DNA of 64,000 nucleotides from Bacteroidota bacterium (GTDB lineage: Bacteria; Bacteroidota; Bacteroidia; Chitinophagales; Chitinophagaceae), in contig JAFDYG010000540.1 of the NCBI GenBank assembly GCA_018267545.1, positions 1 to 64,000 on the forward strand, given 5' to 3'. The translations under genes and the position numbers were made by a program. Positions 51,101-58,615 of this stretch are shown one piece after another. Position 1 is the stretch's first letter, and the number at the start of each line of letters is the position of its first letter. Under the pieces are notes generated by a model, which saw only the letters and a list, made by a program, of their open reading frames with translations, was not told the origin of the DNA and ran no database searches.

Positions 51101-51380
51101 CCCTTTCAAGGCGGCGTCTATGGCGGCGAGCATCCGGCTCCGCCCCATCCTCATGACCAGCTTCGCCATGATTGCAGGCATGGTGCCGATGGCCAGCGGC
51201 TTAGGCGAGGCGGGCGACCAGTCTGCGCCTCTGGGCCGGGCCGTTATCGGAGGCCTTGCGGCTTCTACCCTGGCCGCCCTTTTCGTCGTCCCGCTCGTCT
51301 ATGGCTGGATTCAGCAGAAACGATCTTTTAACCCGGTCTCTCTCCTACCCGAAGAGCCCTCAACAACTACTACGATATGA
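48156..51380 (+). CDS. RND efflux permease (AcrB/HAE1-like), 1074 aa
   Basis: Twelve transmembrane helices in two halves with large periplasmic loops, starting MVRLAVKRPITIVVLFTGLL. Helix 4 has LAIGILVDQATVTIENIH: Asp398 is kept but the second Asp of the AcrB proton-relay DD pair is Gln399. In helix 10 the AcrB Lys is replaced by Ala964 (GVSVANAILIV). Substrates are unknown; proton coupling may use another route. The last codons overlap the adaptor start (ATGA). Confidence 0.93.
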   Translation: MVRLAVKRPITIVVLFTGLLLFSVMAVRSISIDIFPNLNMPVIYVIQQYGGMTAKQMEGFFSTRMQDHFLYIDGVSNIESKNIQGLTLIKLSFYEGTDMAEAAAEVAIQVNRCQAFFPPGALPPEVVRFDASSLPVGELVFSSKTRSLNDIFDMAGTLVRPLFGKVPGLSAPPPFGSNARSVIIKVDPAKLREYNLSPETVVEALGKNNSMTPSGSVRIDSTIYIASTNSQEEKIKDFGDIPIATSGMSMITAKDIAKVEDAADIVVDYALVNGKRSVYFPIVKTPSASTWDVVQGLRGEIPEMQSLLPDDVHLSYEFDQSIFVMNAAKSLMTEGILGALLTGLMVLLFLRDWRSSLVVIITIPVAVLSTVLFLKLAGQTINIMTLSGLALAIGILVDQATVTIENIHQHLEMNKPKRRAILDACTEISFPLLLILLCILAVFAPSFVMKGVPKAMFLPLALSIAFAMIISFIAAQTLVPILSNWLLKAEMFQYHHTGIHAHAGLALDDKEVGEVEMHTRQDAQHKEENGLFQRWKMGLLNLLNRWMPRRKGIVIAYLIVALGLAAGGVAIIGKDMLPHSNAGQMQLRIREPDGTRLEVSERTVKGILTIIDSTVGGHVAITSAFVGTVSPNYGHSNLYVFNSGPHEAVLQVQLEEDYKVNMDDLKDRIRANISAKYPTVRLSFEPIELTEKLMSQGAATPIEVRVASKNLNDITSYSDRLVQRLRAVSFLRDVQVSQPMKFPTLKIRMDRQKLAQMGLGIDVVSKSISDATASSRYTLKNLWLDDTKQYTYNAQVQIPEYMMNSVQQLREVPILPGKMRPVLADVADIVVDSLPGEYDRAGPRRFITINANINHKDLGSATAAVQKAIDEMGTPPRGVVAEIRGLSSLLKETFSSLQSGLLAAIIVILLLLTANYQSFGLSIAVLSTVPAVITGALLFLLATGSTLNLQSYMGIIMSVGVSVANAILIVTNAETLRQEYKDPFKAASMAASIRLRPILMTSFAMIAGMVPMASGLGEAGDQSAPLGRAVIGGLAASTLAALFVVPLVYGWIQQKRSFNPVSLLPEEPSTTTTI

Positions 51381-52510
51381 ATAACAAGTTAAATTGTGTC
51401 CGCCTGGCTCCCGGTCTGCTCGCCCGCCTGGCTCCCAGCCTGCTCGTCTGGCTGGCGACCTCGATCCTCTCCGGCGGGTGCAGCTCGGGTAATGGCGCAC
51501 CGACAGAACCTAAGGCCACACCAGCCCCGGCCGCTATCGAAAAAACAACTCTTCAAAAAGCCGCGCTGCCCCAGCAGGTACGGCTGCCGGCACAGCTGAC
51601 GTCCTTCCAGGAGGTGAGCATCTTCCCCAAGGTCAACGGCTATGTCAAGAACGTTCTCGTAGATGTCGGCTCGAAGGTTCATAAAGGCCAGCTGCTGATG
51701 ACCCTGGAGGCTCCCGAGCTGGAGCAGCAGATGACGCAGGCTAAGGAACGGTATGCCCGCGCCAGGCTCGACTATACCATCAGCGAAGAGAACTATCGCC
51801 GTATGCAGCAGGCTGCGGAGACGCCCGGGGCGGTGTCGCCTATGAGCCTGGCTTCGCTCAAAGCAAAGGCAGACGCCGACAGCACGCTCTGCAACGCGGA
51901 GAAGGCCAACTGGCAGATGCAGCAGGCGATTCTCGGCTACTTACAGGTAACGGCGCCGTTCGATGGGGTGATCTCCGAAAGGAATGTACACCCGGGTGCG
52001 CTTGTCAGCTCGGCGGGTCATGACGGTAAACCGATGCTGGACCTCCGGCAGGTAGATCACCTGCGGCTGCTGGTGGATATTCCCGAAGGCATCGCCGCCG
52101 GTCTGCAGGAAAAAGACACGGTTTCTTTCTATCTGAGCGCCTACCCCGGTAGGAAAATGACGGGACACATCAGCCGCCGCTCAGAGCTGGTCAACAGCCA
52201 GTTCCGGGCCGAACGCATGGAGCTCGACGTCTTCAACCGCGACGGACGGTTGGCGCCGGGTATGTATGCCGAGGTGATGTTCGACTCCAAGGGTAATTGG
52301 GAGGCCTTCACCGTTCCGCGCACAGCCGTGGTCACTTCCACCGAAAGAAAGTATGTGATTGCGGTTCGCGACGGTAAAACGATAAAAGTAGACGTAGCGA
52401 CAGGTAACGAATCCACCGACAAGGTAGAGATAACAGGAGACCTGAAGCCAGGCGAGCAAATCCTCTCGCGCGCAAGCGACGAAATTCAGGACGGACTAAC
52501 CGTAAAATAA
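51377..52510 (+). CDS. RND periplasmic adaptor (membrane-fusion protein), 377 aa
   Basis: An N-terminal signal region of the lipoprotein type (ILSGGCSSG), a biotinyl-lipoyl-like hairpin (VFPKVNGYVKNVLVDVGSKVHKGQLL in altered order), a coiled-coil hairpin, and a beta-barrel with VTAPFDGVISERNVHPGALV. It links pump to channel. An in-frame 24-bp tandem duplication enlarges the signal region (51401-51448). Gene order is channel, pump, adaptor rather than the more usual adaptor first. Confidence 0.9.
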   Translation: MNNKLNCVRLAPGLLARLAPSLLVWLATSILSGGCSSGNGAPTEPKATPAPAAIEKTTLQKAALPQQVRLPAQLTSFQEVSIFPKVNGYVKNVLVDVGSKVHKGQLLMTLEAPELEQQMTQAKERYARARLDYTISEENYRRMQQAAETPGAVSPMSLASLKAKADADSTLCNAEKANWQMQQAILGYLQVTAPFDGVISERNVHPGALVSSAGHDGKPMLDLRQVDHLRLLVDIPEGIAAGLQEKDTVSFYLSAYPGRKMTGHISRRSELVNSQFRAERMELDVFNRDGRLAPGMYAEVMFDSKGNWEAFTVPRTAVVTSTERKYVIAVRDGKTIKVDVATGNESTDKVEITGDLKPGEQILSRASDEIQDGLTVK

Positions 52511-52534
52511 TTTTTCATCGAAAAAATCAAACAC

Positions 52535-53014
52535 ATGAAAAAGCTAATCATTCTTATTGTCATCGCGCTTTTTTCGAAATCCATGATCGCACAGGCAGGC
52601 AGCAGTGTTACGCCGCCGGCTTCCGTGGCAAAGGCCTTCGCGAGTCAATTTCCTTCGGCCTATCTGAGAAAATGGGAACAGCGGAAGGAAGGATTTATCG
52701 CGGATTTTCGGATCAAGAAGACAAAACTATTTGCGTATTATGCCCCAGACGGGACCTGGAAGGGAACGGAAGCCCCAATTAAACGGACCAAGAACCTGCC
52801 GGCTTCTGTCCGGGAAGGATGGAATAACAGCGGTTACGGCAGCTGGTACGTGCTCGATCTCAAAAAGATCGACCAGCCGGACGGCCCTTTGTACACCATC
52901 CACGTAAACAATGGCACTCTGCTGGATTCGGACCACCACGACGCATTCCTGGAGGAATATGTGCTCTTCTTCTCCGAGAAGGGAGAGCTGGTCCGCAAGG
53001 ATAGAATGCCATAA
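52535..53014 (+). CDS. PepSY-like periplasmic protein, 159 aa
   Basis: Signal peptide (LIILIVIALFSKSMIAQ) and a beta-rich domain with VAKAFASQFPSAYLRKWEQR, FIADFRIKKTKLFAYYAPDG and YVLFFSEKGELVRKD, the pattern of the PepSY-like DUF2874 proteins of Bacteroidota. It is 24 bases downstream of the adaptor and probably the last gene of the efflux operon. Function in the periplasm is unknown. Confidence 0.75.
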   Translation: MKKLIILIVIALFSKSMIAQAGSSVTPPASVAKAFASQFPSAYLRKWEQRKEGFIADFRIKKTKLFAYYAPDGTWKGTEAPIKRTKNLPASVREGWNNSGYGSWYVLDLKKIDQPDGPLYTIHVNNGTLLDSDHHDAFLEEYVLFFSEKGELVRKDRMP

Positions 53015-53022
53015 TGAATATG

Positions 53023-53062
53023 GAGCGGATCGACGTATATTCGTTTCATGGTCGATCCGCTC
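53023..53062. promoter_or_regulatory. 12-bp inverted repeat spanning a promoter and start codon
   Basis: GAGCGGATCGAC (53023-53034), 16-base interval, GTCGATCCGCTC (53051-53062), a perfect repeat. The interval holds a -7-like TATATTCG (53036-53043) and the ATG (53048-53050) of the Crp/Fnr gene. It is more likely an autoregulatory operator than a terminator, because no T tract follows. Confidence 0.6.
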
Positions 53063-53632
53063 TTATTGCTCAAGCAGGTGGTACACGCCGTCCACCCCCT
53101 TCCCCCCGAAGACTGGGAAGCGATTTCGGGGCTCTGGACGCCCTTTTCGGCCAAAAGAAAAGAGGTTCTTACCTCCGAAGGGAGCATGGAGAAATATTTG
53201 TATTTCGTGCTGGAGGGAGTACAACGCGTCTATTACTTCGACGACGAAGACAGGGAAGCCACCCTCGTCTTCACTTATGCCCCATCTTTCGGCGGCGTGC
53301 TGGACGCCATGATGCTACAGCAGCCCAGCCGCTATTTCTATGAGACGCTGACGCCGTCCTCATTCCTGCGCGCCCCATATAGCGAGGTGGAACGGCTGAT
53401 GCAGACGCGGAGAGACATTGGGGACTTTGTCCGCAAAGGAGTCACCCAGGCGATGTCCGGAGTATTGGAAAGGCTCGTGGAGCTGCAGTGCTTCTCGGCG
53501 GAGGAGAGGTTCAACAAGGTGCTGAAAAGAAGTCCGCATATCTTCAAGCTCGTCCCGCACAAGTATATCGCGAACTACCTGGGTATGGACGCCACCAATT
53601 TCAGCAAACTCATAAACAAACAAAAAATATAG
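53048..53632 (+). CDS. Crp/Fnr-family transcriptional regulator, 194 aa
   Basis: An effector domain with LYFVLEGVQRVYYFDDEDREATLV and a C-terminal HTH (LVPHKYIANYLGMDATNFSKLINKQK). The start ATG lies inside the interval of a 12-bp inverted repeat, and the transcript may be leaderless. The DinB gene downstream has a palindrome placed exactly where a class II Crp-type activator would bind, and is the probable target. Confidence 0.88.
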   Translation: MVDPLLLLKQVVHAVHPLPPEDWEAISGLWTPFSAKRKEVLTSEGSMEKYLYFVLEGVQRVYYFDDEDREATLVFTYAPSFGGVLDAMMLQQPSRYFYETLTPSSFLRAPYSEVERLMQTRRDIGDFVRKGVTQAMSGVLERLVELQCFSAEERFNKVLKRSPHIFKLVPHKYIANYLGMDATNFSKLINKQKI

Positions 53633-53637
53633 CCCAC

Positions 53638-53682
53638 CTTGGTTTTTACCAAGAATGGCTCCGGCAAGACCCGGTACTTTTG
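53638..53682 (+). promoter_or_regulatory. Promoter with Crp/Fnr-type palindrome upstream of the DinB gene
   Basis: The -7 element TACTTTTG (53675-53682) is an exact match, 20 bases before the ATG. The palindrome CTTGGT-TTTT-ACCAAG (53638-53653) is perfect. Its centre is 36.5 bp upstream of the last G of the -7 element, nearly the same geometry as at the MDR promoter (37.5 bp). No -33 TTG is present at normal spacing. Confidence 0.65.
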
Positions 53683-53702
53683 GGGTACAAAGCCTACAAA
53701 AC

Positions 53703-54305
53703 ATGAAACCTGTTGACAAACACCAATTACTGGACAACCTGGAAGAGATGGTCAATAGCCATATCCAGACGGCCGTAGAACAGTTCCAGAACATGCACCA
53801 GGACCTTCTGAACCGGCCCGCGGCAGACGGCGGCTGGAGCATCGCCCAGTGTCTCGAGCATTTGAACCGCTATGGCGATTATTATCTCCCGCTGATCGGC
53901 CGGGGGATAGCGATACAACGCCAGCTGGTCAAGGGCGGAAAATTCAAGAGCGGCTTCATCGGCGCCTATTTCACCAGGATGATGAACCCCGACACCAACA
54001 CGGGCAGGAAGAAGATCAAGGCGTTCAAAGCCTATTCACCAGTCCCGGAGCTGGACGCCCATGCCGTCGTCGCAGAATTTATCCGCCAGCAGGAAGAGCT
54101 GCTGCTCTGTGTGCGGCGTGCGCGCATGGTCGACCTCAACATACCCAGGATTCCCATTTCCATCCTGAAACTACTCAAATTGAAGATGGGGGACGTACTG
54201 CAGTTCCTGATCATGCACGACGAGCGGCACGTTCGCCAGGCGAAACGAAATCTGGTAATGCCTATGCAGGCACGTTCGTTGGCGGATATCCGAAATGCTT
54301 CTTGA
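53703..54305 (+). CDS. DinB/YfiT-family protein, 200 aa
   Basis: A four-helix-bundle protein of the DinB superfamily: an early helix, GGWSIAQCLEHLNRYGDYYLPL with a conserved His, then FLIMHDERHVRQAKR with the DE-x-H-x-x-Q segment of the metal site. Family members are metal-dependent enzymes acting on thiols or are of unknown function. The ATG at 53703 fits the domain. The gene's end overlaps the convergent AraC gene by 44 bases. Confidence 0.82.
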   Translation: MKPVDKHQLLDNLEEMVNSHIQTAVEQFQNMHQDLLNRPAADGGWSIAQCLEHLNRYGDYYLPLIGRGIAIQRQLVKGGKFKSGFIGAYFTRMMNPDTNTGRKKIKAFKAYSPVPELDAHAVVAEFIRQQEELLLCVRRARMVDLNIPRIPISILKLLKLKMGDVLQFLIMHDERHVRQAKRNLVMPMQARSLADIRNAS

Positions 54306-55068
54306 ATGCGAACGAGAAATGCGACAGGTCTTCGAAGCCTGCTTCCAGGTAGACGTCGGAAGGCTTTCTCTTCTTTTCCTTCATCAGGTAGTGCGCCAGG
54401 ACGAGCCGTTTCTCCGTCAGCCATTTCTGCGGGGTTGTATGAAATGTCTTTTTGAAGTCGCGGTGAAAGGTCGACAGGCTGCGCCCAGTGAGATAGCCGA
54501 AGCGCTCCATGGGAAGATTGGTCGCAAAGTGCTTCTCCATAAAATCCGCCAGGTCTATTTTCCCCGGCTCCTCGAAGTTCGCCAGGACACCATCGATCGC
54601 AGGGTCGACGAGCCTTAAAACACTAATGGCTTCCGTTATCTTTAGGGACGCGATATTCTCCGGAAAAGCATCATGCACTTCGAAATAGGGTTTCAGGGAG
54701 ACCAAACAACTTTCGAGCAGCGGGTGCCGGCCGAAGCTGATGACCTTTTGCGGCGGGTGAGGTAAGACAACAGGCGGGTGCTTTTCATAGAACTCCTTGA
54801 GCTTTTCGGTGGTCAGGTGCATCGTCACCGATTGGTGATTCTGTCCTTCTTTGGAATAGTTCAGGAAGGTGGCGATATAGTTTCTCGGAATCAGAAAGAT
54901 GTCCCCGGCACCGAAAGTTCGAATCGAGTCACCCTGGATGATGGTCGTTTCCCCGGCGATGAACCACACCAGGATATGGAAGTCGAAGGCGGCTTCTGCC
55001 TTGTACATCTTTCCTTTAAATTCCGAAAGCTTTATGTCCGGGGTAATATATTTGGTTTCAAAACCCAT
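54262..55068 (-). CDS. AraC-family transcriptional regulator, 268 aa
   Basis: An N-terminal cupin-like domain (LVWFIAGETTIIQGDSIRTFGAGDIFLIPRN in shortened form) and the C-terminal AraC domain with MERFGYLTGRSLSTFHRDFKKTF and KRKPSDVYLEAGFEDLSHFSFAFKKHFGYPPT. It is 18 bases downstream of the SDR gene, so the two are co-transcribed. Direct repeats in the promoter of that operon are its probable binding sites. Confidence 0.93.
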   Translation of the reverse strand: MGFETKYITPDIKLSEFKGKMYKAEAAFDFHILVWFIAGETTIIQGDSIRTFGAGDIFLIPRNYIATFLNYSKEGQNHQSVTMHLTTEKLKEFYEKHPPVVLPHPPQKVISFGRHPLLESCLVSLKPYFEVHDAFPENIASLKITEAISVLRLVDPAIDGVLANFEEPGKIDLADFMEKHFATNLPMERFGYLTGRSLSTFHRDFKKTFHTTPQKWLTEKRLVLAHYLMKEKKRKPSDVYLEAGFEDLSHFSFAFKKHFGYPPTNVPA

Positions 55069-55086
55069 GACTATAAAAATAAGTCA

Positions 55087-56118
55087 TTAATCGATGGGAA
55101 ATTTGACGCCGATCATTTGTTCCGACAGGCTCCACAGACGCCGCGCGTTTTCCGCATCGACGGAATAAGGCTTTACGCCGCGCAGGGTCCAGGGTTCGCT
55201 GTACCGGTGATCGATGTTTCCCAGGTCCAGCTCCGCTACATCCGCATTCTCGCAGTACACGCCGCCGATATTTTCGAGCATCGGGCTGGTCGCGCACCAG
55301 ACCGTTGTGGCTGCTCCCTGTGGAAGGGTCTTTAGCTTTTGCTCTACTTCGGGGAAGATGTTGCCGTTTGCATCGTGGGTACCCATCTGGATGAATAGTT
55401 CCATCGGCGCCTCTCGTCCCAGGTCGGTGCCGTAGACGGAGCCGGGGTGGAGCGAATAGGCGCGGACGCCGCTGTCCTTGGCGCGGTGATCGAGCTCGAC
55501 CGCGAAGAGATTGTTCGCCGATTTCGATTGTCCGTAGCCCAGCAACGTCTCGTACGTGCGGTGTTCGAAGTTCGGGTCTTCGAAATCGAAGGGGGCTATC
55601 TGGTGTCCAAAGGAAGATACGGCTATTACCCTGGCGCCGTGGGCTTTTTTGAGCGCGGGCCATAAGCGGGCGGTCAGCTGAAAGTGCCCGAGATGATTGG
55701 TCGCCAGCTGCGATTCGTATCCGCGTGCGTCGCGGCGAAGCGGCACCCACATGATCCCAGCGTTGTTTACGAGGATATGCAGGGGCTTACCCGTCACCAG
55801 GAAGGAGCCTGCGAATGCGTCGATCGACGCCGGGTCCATCAGGTCCATGGTATGGACGGATACTCCCGGGATCACCCCGAGGTTTTTCCGGGCTTTTGCA
55901 ACGTCTCTTGCAGGCACCCAGACTTCGGCGCCTGCTTCCGCCAAGGTTCGCGTCGTTTCGAGACCGATTCCGGCATAGCCGCCGGTGACGATGGCGATCT
56001 TGCCGGTCAGGTCGATACCTTTTATGACGTCGGCGGTGGTGGATTGGGCGTCGAAGCCGCTGTGGATGGGCCTTTGCAGGGCCCCATCGTAGTTGTCCAG
56101 TCTAAATATTCCTTTCAT
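55087..56118 (-). CDS. Short-chain dehydrogenase/reductase, 343 aa
   Basis: A classical SDR with extra N-terminal residues: TGKIAIVTGGYAGIGLET (glycine motif), LHILVNNAGIM (NNAG), the catalytic Ser in VIAVSSFGHQ, and YGQSKSANN (Y-x-x-x-K). Members with this length resemble retinol-dehydrogenase-like or light-dependent protochlorophyllide-reductase-like oxidoreductases. It is the first gene of the SDR-AraC operon, and a consensus -7 element with upstream direct repeats precedes it. Confidence 0.9.
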   Translation of the reverse strand: MKGIFRLDNYDGALQRPIHSGFDAQSTTADVIKGIDLTGKIAIVTGGYAGIGLETTRTLAEAGAEVWVPARDVAKARKNLGVIPGVSVHTMDLMDPASIDAFAGSFLVTGKPLHILVNNAGIMWVPLRRDARGYESQLATNHLGHFQLTARLWPALKKAHGARVIAVSSFGHQIAPFDFEDPNFEHRTYETLLGYGQSKSANNLFAVELDHRAKDSGVRAYSLHPGSVYGTDLGREAPMELFIQMGTHDANGNIFPEVEQKLKTLPQGAATTVWCATSPMLENIGGVYCENADVAELDLGNIDHRYSEPWTLRGVKPYSVDAENARRLWSLSEQMIGVKFPID

Positions 56119-56137
56119 TTCGATTCGTTTTATAAGA

Positions 56138-56206
56138 CAAAGCTACACCGGACTCCGCCAGACAGCTTTGTTTAAAATGTCATTCTTGCTTTGTTTAGAA
56201 TGTCAT
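56138..56206 (-). promoter_or_regulatory. Promoter with AraC-type direct repeats upstream of the SDR-AraC operon
   Basis: On the minus strand the -7 element is TAGCTTTG (56145-56138), exact, 19 bases before the ATG. Upstream are two 18-bp direct repeats, CTTTGTTTAAAATGTCAT (56166-56183) and CTTTGTTTAGAATGTCAT (56189-56206), differing at one base and 23 bp apart. The proximal copy ends about 20 bp upstream of the -7 element, covering the -33 region, where no TTG is present. This is the arrangement of AraC-type activator sites. Confidence 0.7.
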
Positions 56207-56218
56207 AAATTAGTAGGT

Positions 56219-56665
56219 ATGAAACCCTTATTCTTGATTCTCCTCTCCTTCCTTTATCTATCTGTAAAGGCGCAGACGCCTGCAGTCATCGATAGTCTGA
56301 ACACCAGGAACGACTCGATGAGGATTGTTTATCTCTACAAAGTTTCATTGCTGATGGAGCATTCGGATGGTGAGCTGAGTGAGGCGCTGGGGGTGGCCGC
56401 TAAGCGATTTATCGAGAAGAGACCCAACCAATTTGTCCATTTTTTATACATCAATACCGCAAAGACGAAGTTTTCCTTTGAGGACAAATGGCAGGAGGTC
56501 ATTGCCGGGGAATTTATGATCGATTGCGAGAAAAGAGAGACTGCCTGCGCAAAAGCGTTCTTCGACCAGGTTTTAGTCAGGTGCATGCCGCAAAACAGGA
56601 AGTGGATGCAGATTTTTGCGCAAGGCGTCGAAGTCCATTTAAAGACAAAGCTCCAAAAGCATTAA
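56219..56665 (+). CDS. Exported small protein of unknown function, 148 aa
   Basis: Signal peptide (LFLILLSFLYLSVKAQ) and a helical mature part with SEALGVAAKRFIEKRPNQFVHF and three cysteines (IDCEKRETACAKAF and VRCMPQ). I do not recognise the family. The ATG at 56219 starts right after the direct repeats of the divergent SDR promoter, so the repeats may affect it too. Its end overlaps the convergent secreted PKD-protein gene by 4 bases. Confidence 0.65.
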   Translation: MKPLFLILLSFLYLSVKAQTPAVIDSLNTRNDSMRIVYLYKVSLLMEHSDGELSEALGVAAKRFIEKRPNQFVHFLYINTAKTKFSFEDKWQEVIAGEFMIDCEKRETACAKAFFDQVLVRCMPQNRKWMQIFAQGVEVHLKTKLQKH

Positions 56666-58467
56666 CGAACCAATAGCAGCGTTCCTCTCTGCTGCTGATT
56701 CTTCAGCTGAGGGGTATCGTATATCACGCTCCAGATATAGAGCCCCGGCGGCTGAAGAACACCGTTGCAGCGCCCATCCCATCCGGCTCGATGATCGGTC
56801 GCTGAAAACACCTGCTGTCCCCAGCGGTTGAAGATCTCCATGCGGAACCGGGTGATATTGTCCCCGTGCAGCAGCCGGAAGACGTCGTTAGTCCCGTTTC
56901 CGTCGGGCGAAAAGGCATTCGGCATCATGACGTCGCAAAACTTCCTTTCCACTCGAACCGGTTGCCGCAGGACGGTATCCATGCCATCGTCATTATAAAC
57001 GGTCAGCAGTGCCGTGTAGTTGCCTTGCTGTGCATAATGATGCGAGACTATCGTGTCGGTGGAGGTGTTGTCCGGACCGGACATGGGGTCGCCAAAGTCC
57101 CAGCGGATGGAATCGGCTTCATAGGAGGAATATTTGAACCGGAAGATCGAGCCATTACAGAGGTCGGGCAGTTCTGCGATAAAATTCCCCGCGAAGAAGA
57201 CGCACCTCTCGGCAGGGGGCGGCGATTTTGGCAAGGTGTAATTGCTGATAAAGCCCGGCAGTCCCAGGATGGTATAGGTATTTTGGAGCCAGAGTGCGTT
57301 TCGCTGGTAGCGGCAGTCCAGCCCTTTTGCATTGGGAACGTGAATGATGTCGATGCTATCCAGCCTATAAGCGAGCGTATTGGTAGCAGGGTCTACATCG
57401 AACTTGGAGCGGCTGACATAAATCTGCTGATCGGGCCCCAGCCGCAGTTGGCCGAAGTTATTTTGAAGCGGCTGCAGGGCGTCGATGCTATCCAGGTCGA
57501 CGCGGGTGGCGGTAGGATTTGATCCGGTGATGTCGAATTGTGAAAGGAAGTGAAAATAGCTTCCCGAACGAATAGTATGGCCCAGGTTAAACCCCGAACT
57601 ATATAGCCTGGTATTATCCGGCGAAAAAGCAACCGAGTAGATGCTTTCTTCGGGGCTTTCCTTGATCCGGTTCTTCAGCTGGAACTGACCGGTTCGGTTA
57701 TCGAAGTCGTATAGAAAAACTTCCGACGGAGAGAAAGGAACGCCAAAGGTAGCAAGGGCGCAGAGGCGGCCGTCCTGTGAAAAGGTCAGAGAACCGAAGA
57801 GGCTGCGATTCAGCAGGGCAATGGAAGAAACAACGGGCGCGTTCAGTCCTTTCTTTGTCAATCGCCAGGCCATCAGCTTGAGCGAATCGTAGTTGAGCTG
57901 CCGGGAGACAATCCAGTAGTCGGAACCGTTACAGTGCTGGGTGCCGGCCAGCTGCTCGGTGCCGTTTTTCATCAGCAGCACATTCTTGTCGCTGGTGATA
58001 TCCCCCAGGCCTCCGTCGAGCGTCATGTCGACGATGTTATAATACAGGCCGGAGTTGGGATGGATGGTCTCGCCAAAACCCGAAAACAGGTAGTAGATCG
58101 AGGAATTTCCCGGCAGTGGGACAATCAGTGTGGACTGTGTAGAAGATACGTCGCCAAGAATGGCGGTTCCATTGGGCATCAGGGTATGATTCCGGTTCCA
58201 GACCTGCTCGCCGTTGGAGTAGAAAAGCAGGTTGCCCGCCTCGTCGGACATGGTGGAAGAGCCTTCACTGGCGATCATCTGGCTCGAGACGTCGATCCTG
58301 GCAGACCCCGTGGTAAAATCTATTCCGGCTCCTTTACCGAAGTACCAATGCAGCGCGCGTTTGCTTTGAGCCAGGCCGGAGCCGCTCAGCGCAAGCAAAA
58401 GTATACATAGGCTAGCCATGGCCTTTGCGGGCCATGAGAATGGTGTTCCACCGACGCGCATAAGCAA
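56662..58467 (-). CDS. Secreted PKD protein with gliding-motility-type C-terminal sorting domain, 601 aa
   Basis: Signal peptide (AMASLCILLLALSGSGLAQ), a long beta-propeller-like region with repeated MSDEAGNLLFYSNGEQVWNR and VAFSPDNTRLYSSGF units, a PKD-like domain (about 440-520; WDFGDPMSG ... VSHHYAQQGNYTALLTVYN), and a C-terminal gliding-motility-associated (CHU_C, type B) domain (MMPNAFSPDGNGTNDVF, FNRWGQQVFSA, GLYIWSVIYD). It should leave the cell by type IX secretion and stay at the surface or be released. Ligand unknown. Confidence 0.9.
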   Translation of the reverse strand: MLMRVGGTPFSWPAKAMASLCILLLALSGSGLAQSKRALHWYFGKGAGIDFTTGSARIDVSSQMIASEGSSTMSDEAGNLLFYSNGEQVWNRNHTLMPNGTAILGDVSSTQSTLIVPLPGNSSIYYLFSGFGETIHPNSGLYYNIVDMTLDGGLGDITSDKNVLLMKNGTEQLAGTQHCNGSDYWIVSRQLNYDSLKLMAWRLTKKGLNAPVVSSIALLNRSLFGSLTFSQDGRLCALATFGVPFSPSEVFLYDFDNRTGQFQLKNRIKESPEESIYSVAFSPDNTRLYSSGFNLGHTIRSGSYFHFLSQFDITGSNPTATRVDLDSIDALQPLQNNFGQLRLGPDQQIYVSRSKFDVDPATNTLAYRLDSIDIIHVPNAKGLDCRYQRNALWLQNTYTILGLPGFISNYTLPKSPPPAERCVFFAGNFIAELPDLCNGSIFRFKYSSYEADSIRWDFGDPMSGPDNTSTDTIVSHHYAQQGNYTALLTVYNDDGMDTVLRQPVRVERKFCDVMMPNAFSPDGNGTNDVFRLLHGDNITRFRMEIFNRWGQQVFSATDHRAGWDGRCNGVLQPPGLYIWSVIYDTPQLKNQQQRGTLLLVR

Positions 58468-58615
58468 ATGACGGGGTTAAAATCGAAACGTGATTTAACT
58501 GATTTGATTAAATTAGAAGGAGATAGAGCTTTTGACAGTTAATTTTGGTAAAGCGTTGCATAAAAATGGGTAGATAACCAAAAAGTAATAACTTTAGTCA
58601 GCTGCTTTCCCGCGA

